Shown piece after piece: positions 22,169-31,996 of a stretch of 64,000 nucleotides of DNA. A program made the translations under genes and the position numbers. Numbering within the stretch: position 1 is the first letter of the stretch; each line of letters begins with the position of its first letter. The notes beneath the pieces were generated by a model, which had not been told where the DNA came from, made no database searches, and saw nothing but the letters and a program-made list of their open reading frames with translations. Source of the DNA: Profftia tarda (GTDB lineage: Bacteria; Pseudomonadota; Gammaproteobacteria; Enterobacterales; Enterobacteriaceae). Location: positions 1,116,001-1,180,000 of the forward strand of contig NZ_LR890047.1 in the NCBI RefSeq assembly GCF_904848675.1, in the 5' to 3' direction.

Positions 22169-23191
22169 ATTAATTTAAAAAGGGCAAGCGTTCATTCGAT
22201 AATGAATAATAATAAAGTTTAAATATTCGGTCTAGTTAAATTAAAATCATTGGGATTAATACAAAATCAGGTCATCCAAGAATAACGATATATAAATGTC
22301 TAGAGAAAGGTAAATGGCAAACAAATTAGCATTATCATTAGAAGGTATTGAGATGTGGTGCTGCGGATTTATTAATTGGTTCTCTGAATTACTTAAGAAA
22401 GATTAAGGTTATATCTTTTAACTATTCCTCAATAGCGAACTATCATCTAAAGACCAGATGACTGTTAGGAAATAAAATATTAAGAAGCACGAATAGTTTC
22501 GATGATAATATTATTATATTATATTGATCGAATACAATTGTGCAGATTAATAGAGAAGAAAAATAAACAGAGGAAGATCTAAATCATCATATTATATATC
22601 AAAACTTAATTTATTACTTAATTTATTAATACTTATCTTGAATTAGCTGTTGTGAGCCGTATAATCTGTATATTTTCCAGATTAATCATGCCTCACGAGA
22701 GTATAATAAAGTAATCTCAATAATCATAGATTACGAGGGAGCATTAGAGATGATAACGTAATTGTAAATACTTGCAGTTGATTATAAACTGCAAATTACT
22801 GCTTGATACAATCACTAATGCCATCCTACATCAACTTTTAATATAAAACTGTAATTTAATATTTATTTATTCTTGAAAGTCTATAAGATTAATTGACTAA
22901 AGTTATTTCTATGCTATTTACTACAACTAATAAATTAACAATTTATTAAGCAGAAATAGTAGCTTACCTGTAATGAGTAAAAAATGAAAATATTAAAGCA
23001 ATTTTATTTAATTATTTTGTCATTATGAGATTTGCGCTAATCTCATTTACCTTAAAATGATTAATACTAAGGAACTAGTTTTTCTAATTATAGCAATTTT
23101 ATTACAGAACATCTATCGTAGAGATTCTCATAAAAGATCTGAATAACGCATTTATCCATGTAAAGACCCAAAATAGCTAAGAGAGGAATAC
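22169..23191. other. Noncoding stretch upstream of the atp operon
   Basis: The usual upstream neighbours atpI, rsmG and mnmG are absent. Contents: a possible 30-codon frame (22314-22406) and an 8-bp stem-loop (23025-23046, ATGAGATT/AATCTCAT) that could lie in the operon leader or promoter region. Confidence 0.5.
22314..22406 (+). CDS. Possible 30-residue small protein, unrecognised
   Basis: ATG at 22314 follows GAGAAAGG (spacing only 3 bases) and opens 30 codons: MANKLALSLE, then GIEMWCCGFI and NWFSELLKKD. The middle is hydrophobic with two Trp and two adjacent Cys, and the end is charged, so a small membrane-associated peptide is conceivable. Trp, Cys and Gly codons are unusual for random DNA this rich in A+T. 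It lies between nadE and atpB but does not resemble AtpI or RsmG. It may be chance or the tail of a dead gene. Confidence 0.25.
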   Translation: MANKLALSLEGIEMWCCGFINWFSELLKKD

Positions 23192-23971
23192 ATGTCTGGA
23201 GAGGAAATATCCACGACACAAGAGTATATTAGTCATCATCTCACACAGCTCCGGATAGGAACAGGATTCTGGTCAATAAATATTGACTCAATTTTTTTCT
23301 CAGTTATGCTTGGCGTAATCTTCCTGGTACTCTTCCGTAAAGTAGCTAAAAATGTAACCAAAGGAGTTCCAGGTAAATTACAATGTGCAGTGGAACTTGT
23401 TATCGACTTTGTCGATAGCAGCGTACGAGACATGTATCATCGTGAAAGCAAAGTTATAGCCCCTCTAGCTTTAACTGTATTTATCTGGGTTTTTCTAATG
23501 AATTTCATGGACCTGCTCCCGATAGATTTTTTGCCTTATATAGGTCAGCATATTTTTAGATTAAAAGCACTGCGTGTAGTTCCGACAGCTGATTTAAATA
23601 TAACATTGTCTATGGCCCTAGGCATATTTATATTGATAGTGTTCTACAGCATTAAAGTTAAAGGTTTATTTGGTTTTTTGAAGTCTTTAACTAGAGAGCC
23701 CTTTAATCATCCGTCATTGATCCCAATAAATTTCATTCTAGAGGGAGTTAGTCTATGCTCTAAACCACTTTCATTAGGTTTAAGACTATTCGGTAATATG
23801 TATGCCGGAGAGCTAATTTTTACCCTTATTGCTGGTCTATTACCGTGGTGGTTACAGTGGGTTCTCAATGTTCCATGGGCTATTTTCCACATCCTTATTA
23901 TTACGTTACAAGCCTTTATCTTCATGGTTCTAACAATTATCTATCTATCTATGGCATCTGAAGAACACTAA
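23192..23971 (+). CDS. atpB: ATP synthase F0 subunit a
   Basis: 259 residues (E. coli 271; the N-terminus is shorter). Several membrane helices are evident. The essential arginine of the proton path is R198 in LSLGLRLFGNMYAGE, equivalent to E. coli R210, and the last helix ILIITLQAFIFM is complete. Subunit a forms the two half-channels that deliver protons to the c-ring in the inner membrane. GAGAGGAATAC precedes the ATG at 23192. It is the first gene of the complete atpBEFHAGDC operon; atpI is missing upstream. Confidence 0.98.
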   Translation: MSGEEISTTQEYISHHLTQLRIGTGFWSINIDSIFFSVMLGVIFLVLFRKVAKNVTKGVPGKLQCAVELVIDFVDSSVRDMYHRESKVIAPLALTVFIWVFLMNFMDLLPIDFLPYIGQHIFRLKALRVVPTADLNITLSMALGIFILIVFYSIKVKGLFGFLKSLTREPFNHPSLIPINFILEGVSLCSKPLSLGLRLFGNMYAGELIFTLIAGLLPWWLQWVLNVPWAIFHILIITLQAFIFMVLTIIYLSMASEEH

Positions 23972-24013
23972 CTTTAAATAACAAATACATTTATAATAAA
24001 AATGGAGAATCTC

Positions 24014-24253
24014 ATGGAAAACCTGAGTATGGATCTACTATACGTAGCTGCAGCAATAATGATGGGTTTAGCGGCAATAGGTGCTGCGATTGGTATTGGT
24101 ATTTTAGGTGGTAAATTCCTAGAAGGAGCTGCGCGCCAGCCTGAACTCATTCCTTTGCTACGTACACAGTTCTTTATCGTTATGGGTCTGGTGGATGCTA
24201 TACCTATGATCGCTGTTGGTATGGGTATGTACCTTATGTTTGCCATCTCATAG
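24014..24253 (+). CDS. atpE: ATP synthase F0 subunit c
   Basis: 79 residues, exactly the E. coli length: two transmembrane helices joined by the polar loop ARQPELIP. The glycine/alanine-rich first helix (AAIGAAIGIGILGG) and the proton-carrying D61 (MGLVDAIPM) are present. Subunits form the rotating c-ring. An in-frame ATG exists at 24002, but the start at 24014 (MENLSMDLLY) matches E. coli and has GGAG at the right distance; the 24002 ATG overlaps that ribosome site. Confidence 0.98.
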   Translation: MENLSMDLLYVAAAIMMGLAAIGAAIGIGILGGKFLEGAARQPELIPLLRTQFFIVMGLVDAIPMIAVGMGMYLMFAIS

Positions 24254-24318
24254 CATATCATCTATTATCTTTTAACCTTAGTACCGCATACTAATCAATT
24301 ATTAAGAGGGTATGTGCT

Positions 24319-24789
24319 TTGAATCTTAACGCAACAATCCTCGGGCAAGCAGCCGCGTTTATTTTATTTGTATGGTTCTGCATGAATTATGTATGGCCCC
24401 CAATTATGGAGGCTATTAAGAAACGTCAAAAAGAAATTCATGAGAGCATTTCAAAAGCAGAACATATACAGAAAGATTTAGAATTAGCACAAATTGACGC
24501 GAATAAACAGCTCAGGAAAGCCAAAACAAATGCTCGTTTGATCATTGAACAAGCAAACAAACGCAAGGCTCAAATCATCGATGAAGCTAAAGCAGAAGGT
24601 CGGATAGAATTTAATAAAATAATCACTCAAGCTCAGGCTAAAATCTGTGCTGAAAATAAACGCACTCGTGAAGAACTGCGAAAGGAAATAGCTCTATTGG
24701 CTATTGCGGGTGCTGAGAAAATTATTGAACGTTCCGTGCATAAAGCTGGTGACAGTGATATTTTTGATAAACTAATTGCTAAGCTTTAG
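24319..24789 (+). CDS. atpF: ATP synthase F0 subunit b
   Basis: 156 residues, the same as E. coli. A single N-terminal membrane helix (about residues 5-25) is followed by a long charged coiled coil (KKRQKEIHESISKAEH and onward), which forms the peripheral stalk linking F0 to F1 through subunit delta. The start codon is TTG at 24319 with AGAGGG upstream; E. coli atpF uses GTG at the same place, so a weak start is a conserved property of this cistron. The gene ends 14 bases before atpH. Confidence 0.97.
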   Translation: MNLNATILGQAAAFILFVWFCMNYVWPPIMEAIKKRQKEIHESISKAEHIQKDLELAQIDANKQLRKAKTNARLIIEQANKRKAQIIDEAKAEGRIEFNKIITQAQAKICAENKRTREELRKEIALLAIAGAEKIIERSVHKAGDSDIFDKLIAKL

Positions 24790-24803
24790 GATAGGAGGAA
24801 CTG

Positions 24804-25337
24804 ATGTCTGCTTTGATAACAGTGGCGCGCCCCTACGCCAGAGCAGCTTTTAACTTTGCCGTTGAACATCAGAATTTAAATAGTTGGCAGCAAATGCTAT
24901 TCTTTTGCTCTGAAGTCACCCGCGAAAAAAATGTGGCTCACATTCTTGCTAGAACTTTAACAACAGGAAAATTATCAGATTTCTTTATAAAATTATGTGG
25001 GGATCAGCTAGATAAATTTGGCCATAATTTTATTAAAATAATGTCTGAGCAAAGACGATTAATGCTTCTTCCTGAAGTGTTTCGGCAGTTTAATATTCTG
25101 CGGGATGTTTTTGAAGATACTATTAAAATAGAAGTGATTTCAGTATCAACCTTGAGTGCAAAACAGATAAGTAAAATCAAGGAAGCCATGGAGAGAAGGT
25201 TATCATCTCGAGTGAAAATAAATTGCAAAATTGATGAATCAATTATAGCCGGCGTGATTATTCGCATTGGAGATTTAGTGATCGATGGCAGTATTCGCAA
25301 TCGTCTGCAGCTCTTAGCAGACTATTTGCAGTATTAA
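24804..25337 (+). CDS. atpH: ATP synthase F1 subunit delta
   Basis: 177 residues, equal to E. coli. It opens with the conserved VARPYARAAFNFAVEH helix and ends with the typical strand IRIGDLVIDGSIRNRLQLLADYL. Delta sits on top of the alpha-beta hexamer and binds the b-subunit stalk. AGGAGG precedes the ATG at 24804, a strong ribosome site formed partly by the end of atpF. The middle part is more diverged than alpha or beta, as is usual for this subunit. Confidence 0.97.
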   Translation: MSALITVARPYARAAFNFAVEHQNLNSWQQMLFFCSEVTREKNVAHILARTLTTGKLSDFFIKLCGDQLDKFGHNFIKIMSEQRRLMLLPEVFRQFNILRDVFEDTIKIEVISVSTLSAKQISKIKEAMERRLSSRVKINCKIDESIIAGVIIRIGDLVIDGSIRNRLQLLADYLQY

Positions 25338-25351
25338 AAGGAGGTCTGGTC

Positions 25352-26893
25352 ATGCAACTGAATGCTAATGAGATAAGCGCACTTATTAAAGAACGTATAG
25401 CTCACTTTAATGTTGTTAGCGAAGCTCACAATGAAGGTACTATTGTATCTGTGAGTGATGGTATTATTCGTATTTATGGTCTAGCGGATGTTATGCAAGG
25501 GGAGATGATCGCGCTACCAAATAACCGCTATGCTATTGCACTAAACCTAGAACGCGACTCCGTAGGTGCAGTAGTAATGGGTCCTTATACTGATTTAACA
25601 GAAGGCATAAAAGTCAAATGTACCGGCCGTATCCTAGAAGTACCAGTTGGTCCTGGTCTATTAAGCCGCGTAGTTAACACAATGGGTGAACCTATAGATG
25701 GTAAAGGTTCTATAGAAAATGACGGTTTCTCTGCAGTTGAATCTCTGGCACCTACTGTGATTGAACGTAAATCAGTTGATCAACCCTTGCAAACTGGTTA
25801 TAAGTCTATAGATGCTATGATTCCAATAGGTCGTGGTCAGCGTGAATTAATAATAGGTGATCGCCAAACGGGAAAAACTGCGCTAGCTGTTGACACTATT
25901 ATTAACCAACGTGATTCCGGTATTAAATGTATTTATGTTGCCATAGGTCAGAAAGCATCTACTACCGCAAAAGTAGTACGTACTCTTGAAGAACACAGCG
26001 CACTGGAGAATACAATTATTGTTATTGCATCGGCCTCTGATTCTGCAGTACTACAATATCTGGCACCATATTCTGGCTGCGCAATGGGCGAATACTTCCG
26101 TGATCGTGGTGAAGACGCGCTAATAGTTTATGACGATCTATCCAAACAAGCAGTTGCTTACCGCCAGATCTCTCTTCTGCTCCGTCGTCCGCCAGGACGT
26201 GAGGCATTTCCTGGCGATATTTTTTACCTCCATTCCCGTCTACTCGAGCGTGCAGCACGAGTTAACACAAAATACGTAGAAACTTTTACACATGGAAGAG
26301 TAAAAGGCATGACCGGTTCATTAACAGCTATACCGATTATTGAAACGCAGGCCGGTGACGTTTCTGCGTTTGTTCCAACAAACGTCATCTCAATTACTGA
26401 TGGTCAGATTTTCTTGGAATCCAATCTATTTAATGCAGGTATTCGTCCCGCGGTAAATCCAGGAATCTCTGTCTCTAGAGTTGGTAGTGCTGCACATACT
26501 AATATCATGAAAAAATTATCCGGTGGTATTCGTACTGCTTTAGCGCAATATCGAGAACTAGCTGCTTTTTCTCAGTTTGCTTCTGATCTTGATGCTGCAA
26601 CCCGTAAACAACTAAACTACGGGGAAAAAATAACAGAGTTATTAAAGCAAAAACAGTATAATCCTATGTCGATTGCTGAACAGTCTCTAATGCTATTTGC
26701 AGCTGAATTTGGCTACCTAGAAGAAATTGAGATAGATAAGATTAATATTTTTGAGGCAGCTTTAATGGATTATTTTAAAAGAGAGCACATTAATCTGATA
26801 CAGCAGATTAATAAAGTTGGTTCTTACAATTCTCACACAGAAGATCAATTCAAGAATATCTTAAATACCTTTAAAGCAATCCAATCTTGGTAA
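25352..26893 (+). CDS. atpA: ATP synthase F1 subunit alpha
   Basis: 513 residues, equal to E. coli. The Walker A motif GDRQTGKT is at 169-176, and AIGQKAST, DLSKQAVAYRQ and the arginine-finger region VSRVGSAA are present. Alpha binds nucleotide at the non-catalytic sites of F1 and lends the arginine finger to the catalytic beta sites. AAGGAGG lies just upstream of the ATG, within 14 bases of the atpH stop. It is followed by a distinct hairpin before atpG. Confidence 0.99.
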   Translation: MQLNANEISALIKERIAHFNVVSEAHNEGTIVSVSDGIIRIYGLADVMQGEMIALPNNRYAIALNLERDSVGAVVMGPYTDLTEGIKVKCTGRILEVPVGPGLLSRVVNTMGEPIDGKGSIENDGFSAVESLAPTVIERKSVDQPLQTGYKSIDAMIPIGRGQRELIIGDRQTGKTALAVDTIINQRDSGIKCIYVAIGQKASTTAKVVRTLEEHSALENTIIVIASASDSAVLQYLAPYSGCAMGEYFRDRGEDALIVYDDLSKQAVAYRQISLLLRRPPGREAFPGDIFYLHSRLLERAARVNTKYVETFTHGRVKGMTGSLTAIPIIETQAGDVSAFVPTNVISITDGQIFLESNLFNAGIRPAVNPGISVSRVGSAAHTNIMKKLSGGIRTALAQYRELAAFSQFASDLDAATRKQLNYGEKITELLKQKQYNPMSIAEQSLMLFAAEFGYLEEIEIDKINIFEAALMDYFKREHINLIQQINKVGSYNSHTEDQFKNILNTFKAIQSW

Positions 26894-26910
26894 TATCTAT
26901 TACAGATAAT

Positions 26911-26933
26911 GGCAAGGTTTATTAAACCTTGCC
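26911..26933 (+). promoter_or_regulatory. Stem-loop between atpA and atpG
   Basis: GGCAAGGTTT (26911-26920) and AAACCTTGCC (26924-26933) form a perfect 10-bp stem with a 3-base ATT loop. The atpG ribosome site (AAGGA) and start follow within 20 bases. No T-run follows, so an mRNA processing or translation-tuning element is more likely than a terminator. Confidence 0.7.
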
Positions 26934-26952
26934 GTCCTAAGGAAAATCATAG

Positions 26953-27816
26953 ATGTCCGGTGCAAAAGAGATACGCAGTAAGATCAAGAGCATCCAGAAT
27001 ACTCAAAAGATCACTCAAGCCATGGAAATGGTAGCCGCATCTAAAATGCGCAAAACGCAAGATCGCATGGCAGCTAGTCGGCCTTATGCAGCAAGCATGC
27101 GCAAAGTGATCAGTAACCTTGCGCATGCTTGTGTATACTATAAAAACTACTATTTAGAAGAACATGCAGTAAAACGCATCGGATATCTAGTCATTTCTAC
27201 AGACCGTGGTCTTTGTGGCGGTTTGAATATTAACCTGTTTAAAAAATTGCTAAGAGAGATCAATGCTTGGAGAAAAAAAAATGTTGAGTGCGATCTTTCT
27301 CTGATTGGCTCTAAAGCGATATCATTCTTTTCCTCAATGGATATGAATATAGTTTCCGAAGTGACGGGTATTGGAGATAACCCTTCACTATCTGCGTTAG
27401 TTGAACCCGTAGAATTTATGCTAAAAGATTATGATAACAGGCAGTTAGATAAACTATTCCTAGTAGGAAATCATTTTATTAATACTATGTCTTATAAACC
27501 GATCATCCTTCAATTATTGCCTTTAATACCGTCGAATGATTGTGATTTAAAGAAAAAAACATGGGATTACCTTTACGAACCAGAACCTAAGGAGCTCCTA
27601 GATCTCTTGATCCGTCGTTATGTAGAGTCCCAAGTTTATCAGGTAGCAGTTGAGAATCTAGCCAGTGAGCAGGCTGCTAGAATGGTTGCAATGAAAGCTG
27701 CAACAGAAAATGGTGGTGCTTTGATAGAGGAGCTGCAGTTAGTGTATAATAAGGCTCGTCAGGCCGGAATTACACGAGAGCTTACCGAAATAGTAGGTGG
27801 TGCTTCCGCGGTTTAA
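26953..27816 (+). CDS. atpG: ATP synthase F1 subunit gamma
   Basis: 287 residues, equal to E. coli. The N-terminal helix (KEIRSKIKSIQNTQKITQAMEMVAASKM region), the conserved DRGLCGGLN segment and the C-terminal helix ending NKARQAGITRELTEIVGGASAV are all present. Gamma is the rotating central shaft that couples the c-ring to conformational change in the beta subunits. CTAAGGA lies upstream of the ATG at 26953. The interval to atpA contains the 10-bp hairpin at 26911-26933. Confidence 0.98.
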   Translation: MSGAKEIRSKIKSIQNTQKITQAMEMVAASKMRKTQDRMAASRPYAASMRKVISNLAHACVYYKNYYLEEHAVKRIGYLVISTDRGLCGGLNINLFKKLLREINAWRKKNVECDLSLIGSKAISFFSSMDMNIVSEVTGIGDNPSLSALVEPVEFMLKDYDNRQLDKLFLVGNHFINTMSYKPIILQLLPLIPSNDCDLKKKTWDYLYEPEPKELLDLLIRRYVESQVYQVAVENLASEQAARMVAMKAATENGGALIEELQLVYNKARQAGITRELTEIVGGASAV

Positions 27817-27850
27817 AAAGAAATTTGATGAATTACTTATAGGATGCAAT

Positions 27851-29227
27851 ATGGCGACTGGAAACATTATTCAGGTTATTGGCTCTGTTGTGGACGTAGA
27901 GTTCCCACAGGATGCCATGCCTAAAGTATACAATGCACTTCAAGTAAAAAACACTACGAGGCTGGTACTAGAAGTTCAGCAGCTCCTTGGAGGTTTTGTG
28001 CGTTGTATTGCCATGGGTACTTCTGAAGGTCTACATCGCGGCCTTGAAGTAGTAGACCTAGAACACCCGATTGAAGTACCAGTAGGCAGGGCAACTTTAG
28101 GGCGCATGATGAACGTACTTGGTGAGCCAATTGATATGAAAGGTAAGATTGGCGAAGAAGAACGCTGGGCTATTCACCGCTCGGCTCCAGTATACTCGGA
28201 ATTATCTGATTCACAAGAACTACTTGAAACTGGCATTAAAGTTATGGACCTAATATGTCCTTTAGCAAAAGGTGGAAAAGTTGGCCTTTTCGGTGGCGCA
28301 GGTGTTGGCAAAACAGTTAACATGATGGAACTAATTCGCAATATAGCAATAGAGCATTCAGGTTACTCTGTATTTGCCGGTGTAGGTGAACGTACTCGTG
28401 AAGGAAACGATTTCTACAATGAAATGACCGAATCTAAAGTATTAGATAAAGTATCACTTGTATATGGACAAATGAATGAACCAGCTGGAAACCGTCTACG
28501 TGTTGCTTTAACCGGCCTCACAATAGCCGAAAAATTCCGTGAAGAAGGACGTGATGTGCTTCTCTTTATAGATAACATATACCGTTATACTCTAGCCGGT
28601 ACCGAGGTATCAGCACTACTAGGTCGCATGCCTTCTGCAGTAGGTTATCAACCAACACTTGCTGAAGAGATGGGTATTCTACAAGAACGCATTACTTCCA
28701 CCAAAACAGGTTCAATAACTTCCGTGCAAGCAGTATACGTACCTGCTGATGACTTAACAGACCCATCACCAGCAACTACCTTTGCTCACTTGGATTCAAC
28801 AGTCGTATTGAGCCGTCATATTGCTTCTCTGGGTATATACCCAGCTATTGATCCACTAGATTCAACCAGCCGTCAGCTGGATCCATTAATTGTCGGTCAG
28901 GAACACTACGACGTAACGTGTGGTGTGCAGTCTATTTTACAACGTTATCAGGAACTAAAAGATATCATAGCTATTTTAGGTATGGATGAACTTTCTGAAA
29001 ACGATAAATTAATCGTTTCTCGTGCCCGTAAGATTCAACGGTTTCTATCACAGCCATTCTTTGTAGCTGAAGTATTTACCGGCCAACCTGGTAAGTTTGT
29101 ATCTATTAAAGAGACCATCCAAGGATTCAAGGGCATCATCAACGGTACGTATGATCACCTACCAGAACAGGCATTCTACATGGTAGGGACAATTGAAGAG
29201 GCAATAAAAAAAGCCAATAGAATATAG
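27851..29227 (+). CDS. atpD: ATP synthase F1 subunit beta
   Basis: 458 residues from the ATG at 27851 (E. coli 460). Walker A GGAGVGKT is at 148-155, with GVGERTREGNDFY (catalytic glutamate), the Walker B strand LLFIDNIYRYT, and the DELSEND turn. This is the catalytic subunit. The frame is open upstream to 27797, overlapping atpG, but MATGNIIQVIG is the family start and has AGGAT at good distance. The gene is very conserved, showing strong selection on the complex. Confidence 0.99.
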   Translation: MATGNIIQVIGSVVDVEFPQDAMPKVYNALQVKNTTRLVLEVQQLLGGFVRCIAMGTSEGLHRGLEVVDLEHPIEVPVGRATLGRMMNVLGEPIDMKGKIGEEERWAIHRSAPVYSELSDSQELLETGIKVMDLICPLAKGGKVGLFGGAGVGKTVNMMELIRNIAIEHSGYSVFAGVGERTREGNDFYNEMTESKVLDKVSLVYGQMNEPAGNRLRVALTGLTIAEKFREEGRDVLLFIDNIYRYTLAGTEVSALLGRMPSAVGYQPTLAEEMGILQERITSTKTGSITSVQAVYVPADDLTDPSPATTFAHLDSTVVLSRHIASLGIYPAIDPLDSTSRQLDPLIVGQEHYDVTCGVQSILQRYQELKDIIAILGMDELSENDKLIVSRARKIQRFLSQPFFVAEVFTGQPGKFVSIKETIQGFKGIINGTYDHLPEQAFYMVGTIEEAIKKANRI

Positions 29228-29248
29228 CTACCTAAGGGGAAGACCAGT

Positions 29249-29668
29249 ATGATTCTTGCTTATACACTCAACGTTATCAGCGCAGAAGAACAATTTTTTT
29301 CTGGGCTAGCAAGAAAAATCCAAATTACAGGCAGTGAAGGAGAATTAGGGATTTTACCTGGTCATGCACCATTGCTGACTACTATCAAGACTGGATGGGT
29401 GCAGATCCTTAAGGAAGACGGCAAGGTAGAGTGTATATACCTATCTGGTGGTATCCTTGAGGTACAACCTAGATCAGTAACTATATTAGCTGACACCGCT
29501 ATTCGTGGACAGGATCTCAATGAAAAGCAAGTCATGGAATCTAAGTTGCAAGCGGAGAAAGACATAAATAGCTCACAAAGTGATGTCGACTATATGAAAT
29601 CATCGATAGACTTGTCCAGAGCAATTGCAAAACTCAAGGTTATAGAATTGACTAAGAAAGAGATATAA
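29249..29668 (+). CDS. atpC: ATP synthase F1 subunit epsilon
   Basis: 139 residues, equal to E. coli. The N-terminal beta sandwich includes GSEGELGILPGHAPLLT, and the C-terminal helical hairpin follows (roughly residues 90-139). Epsilon binds gamma and the c-ring and acts as the inhibitory latch of ATP hydrolysis. AAGGGGAAG precedes the ATG. It is the last gene of the operon; glmU, the normal downstream neighbour in E. coli, is missing, and no clear terminator is seen. Confidence 0.97.
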   Translation: MILAYTLNVISAEEQFFSGLARKIQITGSEGELGILPGHAPLLTTIKTGWVQILKEDGKVECIYLSGGILEVQPRSVTILADTAIRGQDLNEKQVMESKLQAEKDINSSQSDVDYMKSSIDLSRAIAKLKVIELTKKEI

Positions 29669-31996
29669 AAGACTAAATGAATATACTAAAATTTTAATGT
29701 GTCCCTATTACTACAAACAGAAATATTATAAATAATTAATGCTTCAGAGATATCATATATGTTTATACTATTGATGAGATAGCGAGGATTATTATTTATT
29801 AGAGATCTTTTGCTCATGATCTAAGTTCATAAAAAATAATCTTTTTCTGGTGATTAAAAGATGATTATAGCAAAATACTTTACCGAACAACGTACTTTTT
29901 ATATGTCAGAAAGGTAAAAGAACACCCTTATTAATAAAAATATTTTAATAGATTTTATCTAGGTTTTTATGGTTAGATTTGCTGTACCATTAAGAGGATT
30001 ACACCTGAGAGCTGGTTCATCATCTATTCCTTATGCTATTATACTTATCTGGCTCTTGTCAGGTCTTAAATTTTAGTAACTAGCATGTAAAGCAATACAA
30101 TTATTATTTTTATTCATTACTGAGTTAATAGTTTCCTCTGCTTGAAGAGTTGGCTGCTTGATTAGAATTAACGTCTTCTCGCTCTTGAGCTTGCTGTTGC
30201 TATTTTGATTCAATCAATCAAAAAATTTGGCGGAAGGATAGAGATTCGAACTCTAGGAGCTGTTACACTCGACGGTTTTCAAGACCGCTGCCTTAAACCG
30301 CTCAGCCATCCTTCCGATACCTCTTATGTTACTGATCATTAAAATTTATAAGGAGAACTTTATGCAAATTTTGCCTTATAAATGTTAATGATCATAAGGA
30401 ACATGTCGTATATAATAGCATAAGCCAACTAAATACTTTTAATAAAAAATACAATTTATATGCATAAATATATATAAAATAAATAAGGTTAATGCTGTTT
30501 TATTAATCTAATCTTTAAGATAAATGAATTATGATCAGATTATCTAGGTCTTTAAGTAATTCCATTAAAATTATATACAGAATTTTTAAATATTTATATA
30601 ATTTATAAAAATATTTTATAGATCATGATAGTATTTGTGTCAAAATTAACAGGTATAACTGGTAATTTTACGCGTATTTTCTGCATAAGATTATTTATAA
30701 AAAGATACTAATACTCTGCATAGTTGTATTGATTTAGATGGTATATCGAGATCTTACTCATACGAAATAGATGCTATACATTGATTATAAATATCTATTA
30801 ATATATTTTCTAGATTAGATTAAATTAATTAATAGGTCAAGCAGAGATAATGATCATCTTTACGCCATGTCTTTCTAAGACTATAAATTTTATAAGCGTA
30901 TCTTTGAAGTCATCCGCTTCTTAAACAAATTATTCATATAAAAGCTTTCCTCATAAAGACTCGGAATAATCATCCTATCGGGATAACATAAAGATTGCAG
31001 AAAATATAATCTTAAAAGGTTAGTAGATATCAAATATTTTTATTATACTATTTTAGGCATCTATATCTTTGTAATATCAAAAAATAAATAATATTAAAGC
31101 ATTATCTGCAAAATAATTCGCGCAGAATAGCGCGATACTTATTACCATAATAACAACAAAATTCGCAAAAACTAGATATATCAATTATAATAATTATTTA
31201 AAATAATCACAATCTTGACTACTACTAGCTATCATTACACTAATATTAGGAATACTTAATGACATTTTTTTTAAATAAAATAAGCATACTAAAAATATTA
31301 ACATATGCACTTTAATTGATAAATTAGAGTTTTAATTAAAATAATTCTTCAACAATAAGAATCGCACTATAAGAAATGATCCAGACTGAGAATATAAACA
31401 TCATTATACCATCGCTTTAATGATCGATTTTTCTTATAGAAAATAAAAATAAAAAACAAATCGGTAATTCCGTAAAATATTTTATGATTTATAGAAAGAA
31501 TATGCTAATTATAAATTCAAGATATATAAAAGAAGAAATATATTCTAAAATATTCTTCCTAACAACAATCTTAAGAAAGGGGGTATACAAAACATTAGCT
31601 ATAAAACAAAATTAATCGGATTATCTTAATAAGATCCTTAAATATCAATTAGGGTGAAAGAAGATATAAAATACACCTGCAAAATAAATAGAGCATATAA
31701 CATTAAATGAGTTCTTGTATGAGAATAGATGAACTAGGCAGTAAATTTATATTTTGTAGATAAAGAAAAAGACATATGAATCATACAGTAAGATAATGCA
31801 TGCTTTTACGCATAGAAAAATAATATTGCAGTTTTGAATAAACCATTCAAAATGTCTCAACACTTACGACTGGATACTATAATAACGTGATTTTATATTA
31901 CTCATAAATTGCTATGAGAATAAAGAGAATAGTAAATTATGGAAAAGATTATACAAGAATTATGATGCTAATTTTAATCTAAAAGATAAACCTTAA
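29669..31996. other. Noncoding stretch with tRNA-Ser
   Basis: Apart from the tRNA-Ser gene (30228-30315) I see only A+T-rich DNA. The expected glmU frame after atpC is absent. The section 30120-30230, just past the tRNA 3' end, is somewhat less A+T-rich but shows no recognisable protein. Confidence 0.55.
30228..30315 (-). tRNA. serT: tRNA-Ser (anticodon UGA)
   Basis: 88 bases on the minus strand including an encoded CCA. The acceptor GGAAGGA pairs with TCCTTCC, the discriminator is G, the D-arm contains GGCTGAGCGGTTTAAGGC, the anticodon loop is CTTGAAA, giving anticodon TGA, there is a long variable arm typical of serine tRNA, and the T-arm has GTTCGAATC. It reads UCA/UCG-type codons. It stands alone. 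Confidence 0.97.

Noticed and set aside
23025..23046. 8-bp stem-loop upstream of atpB as a terminator
   Set aside because: No T-run on either side and an A+T-rich stem; noted only in the gap description.
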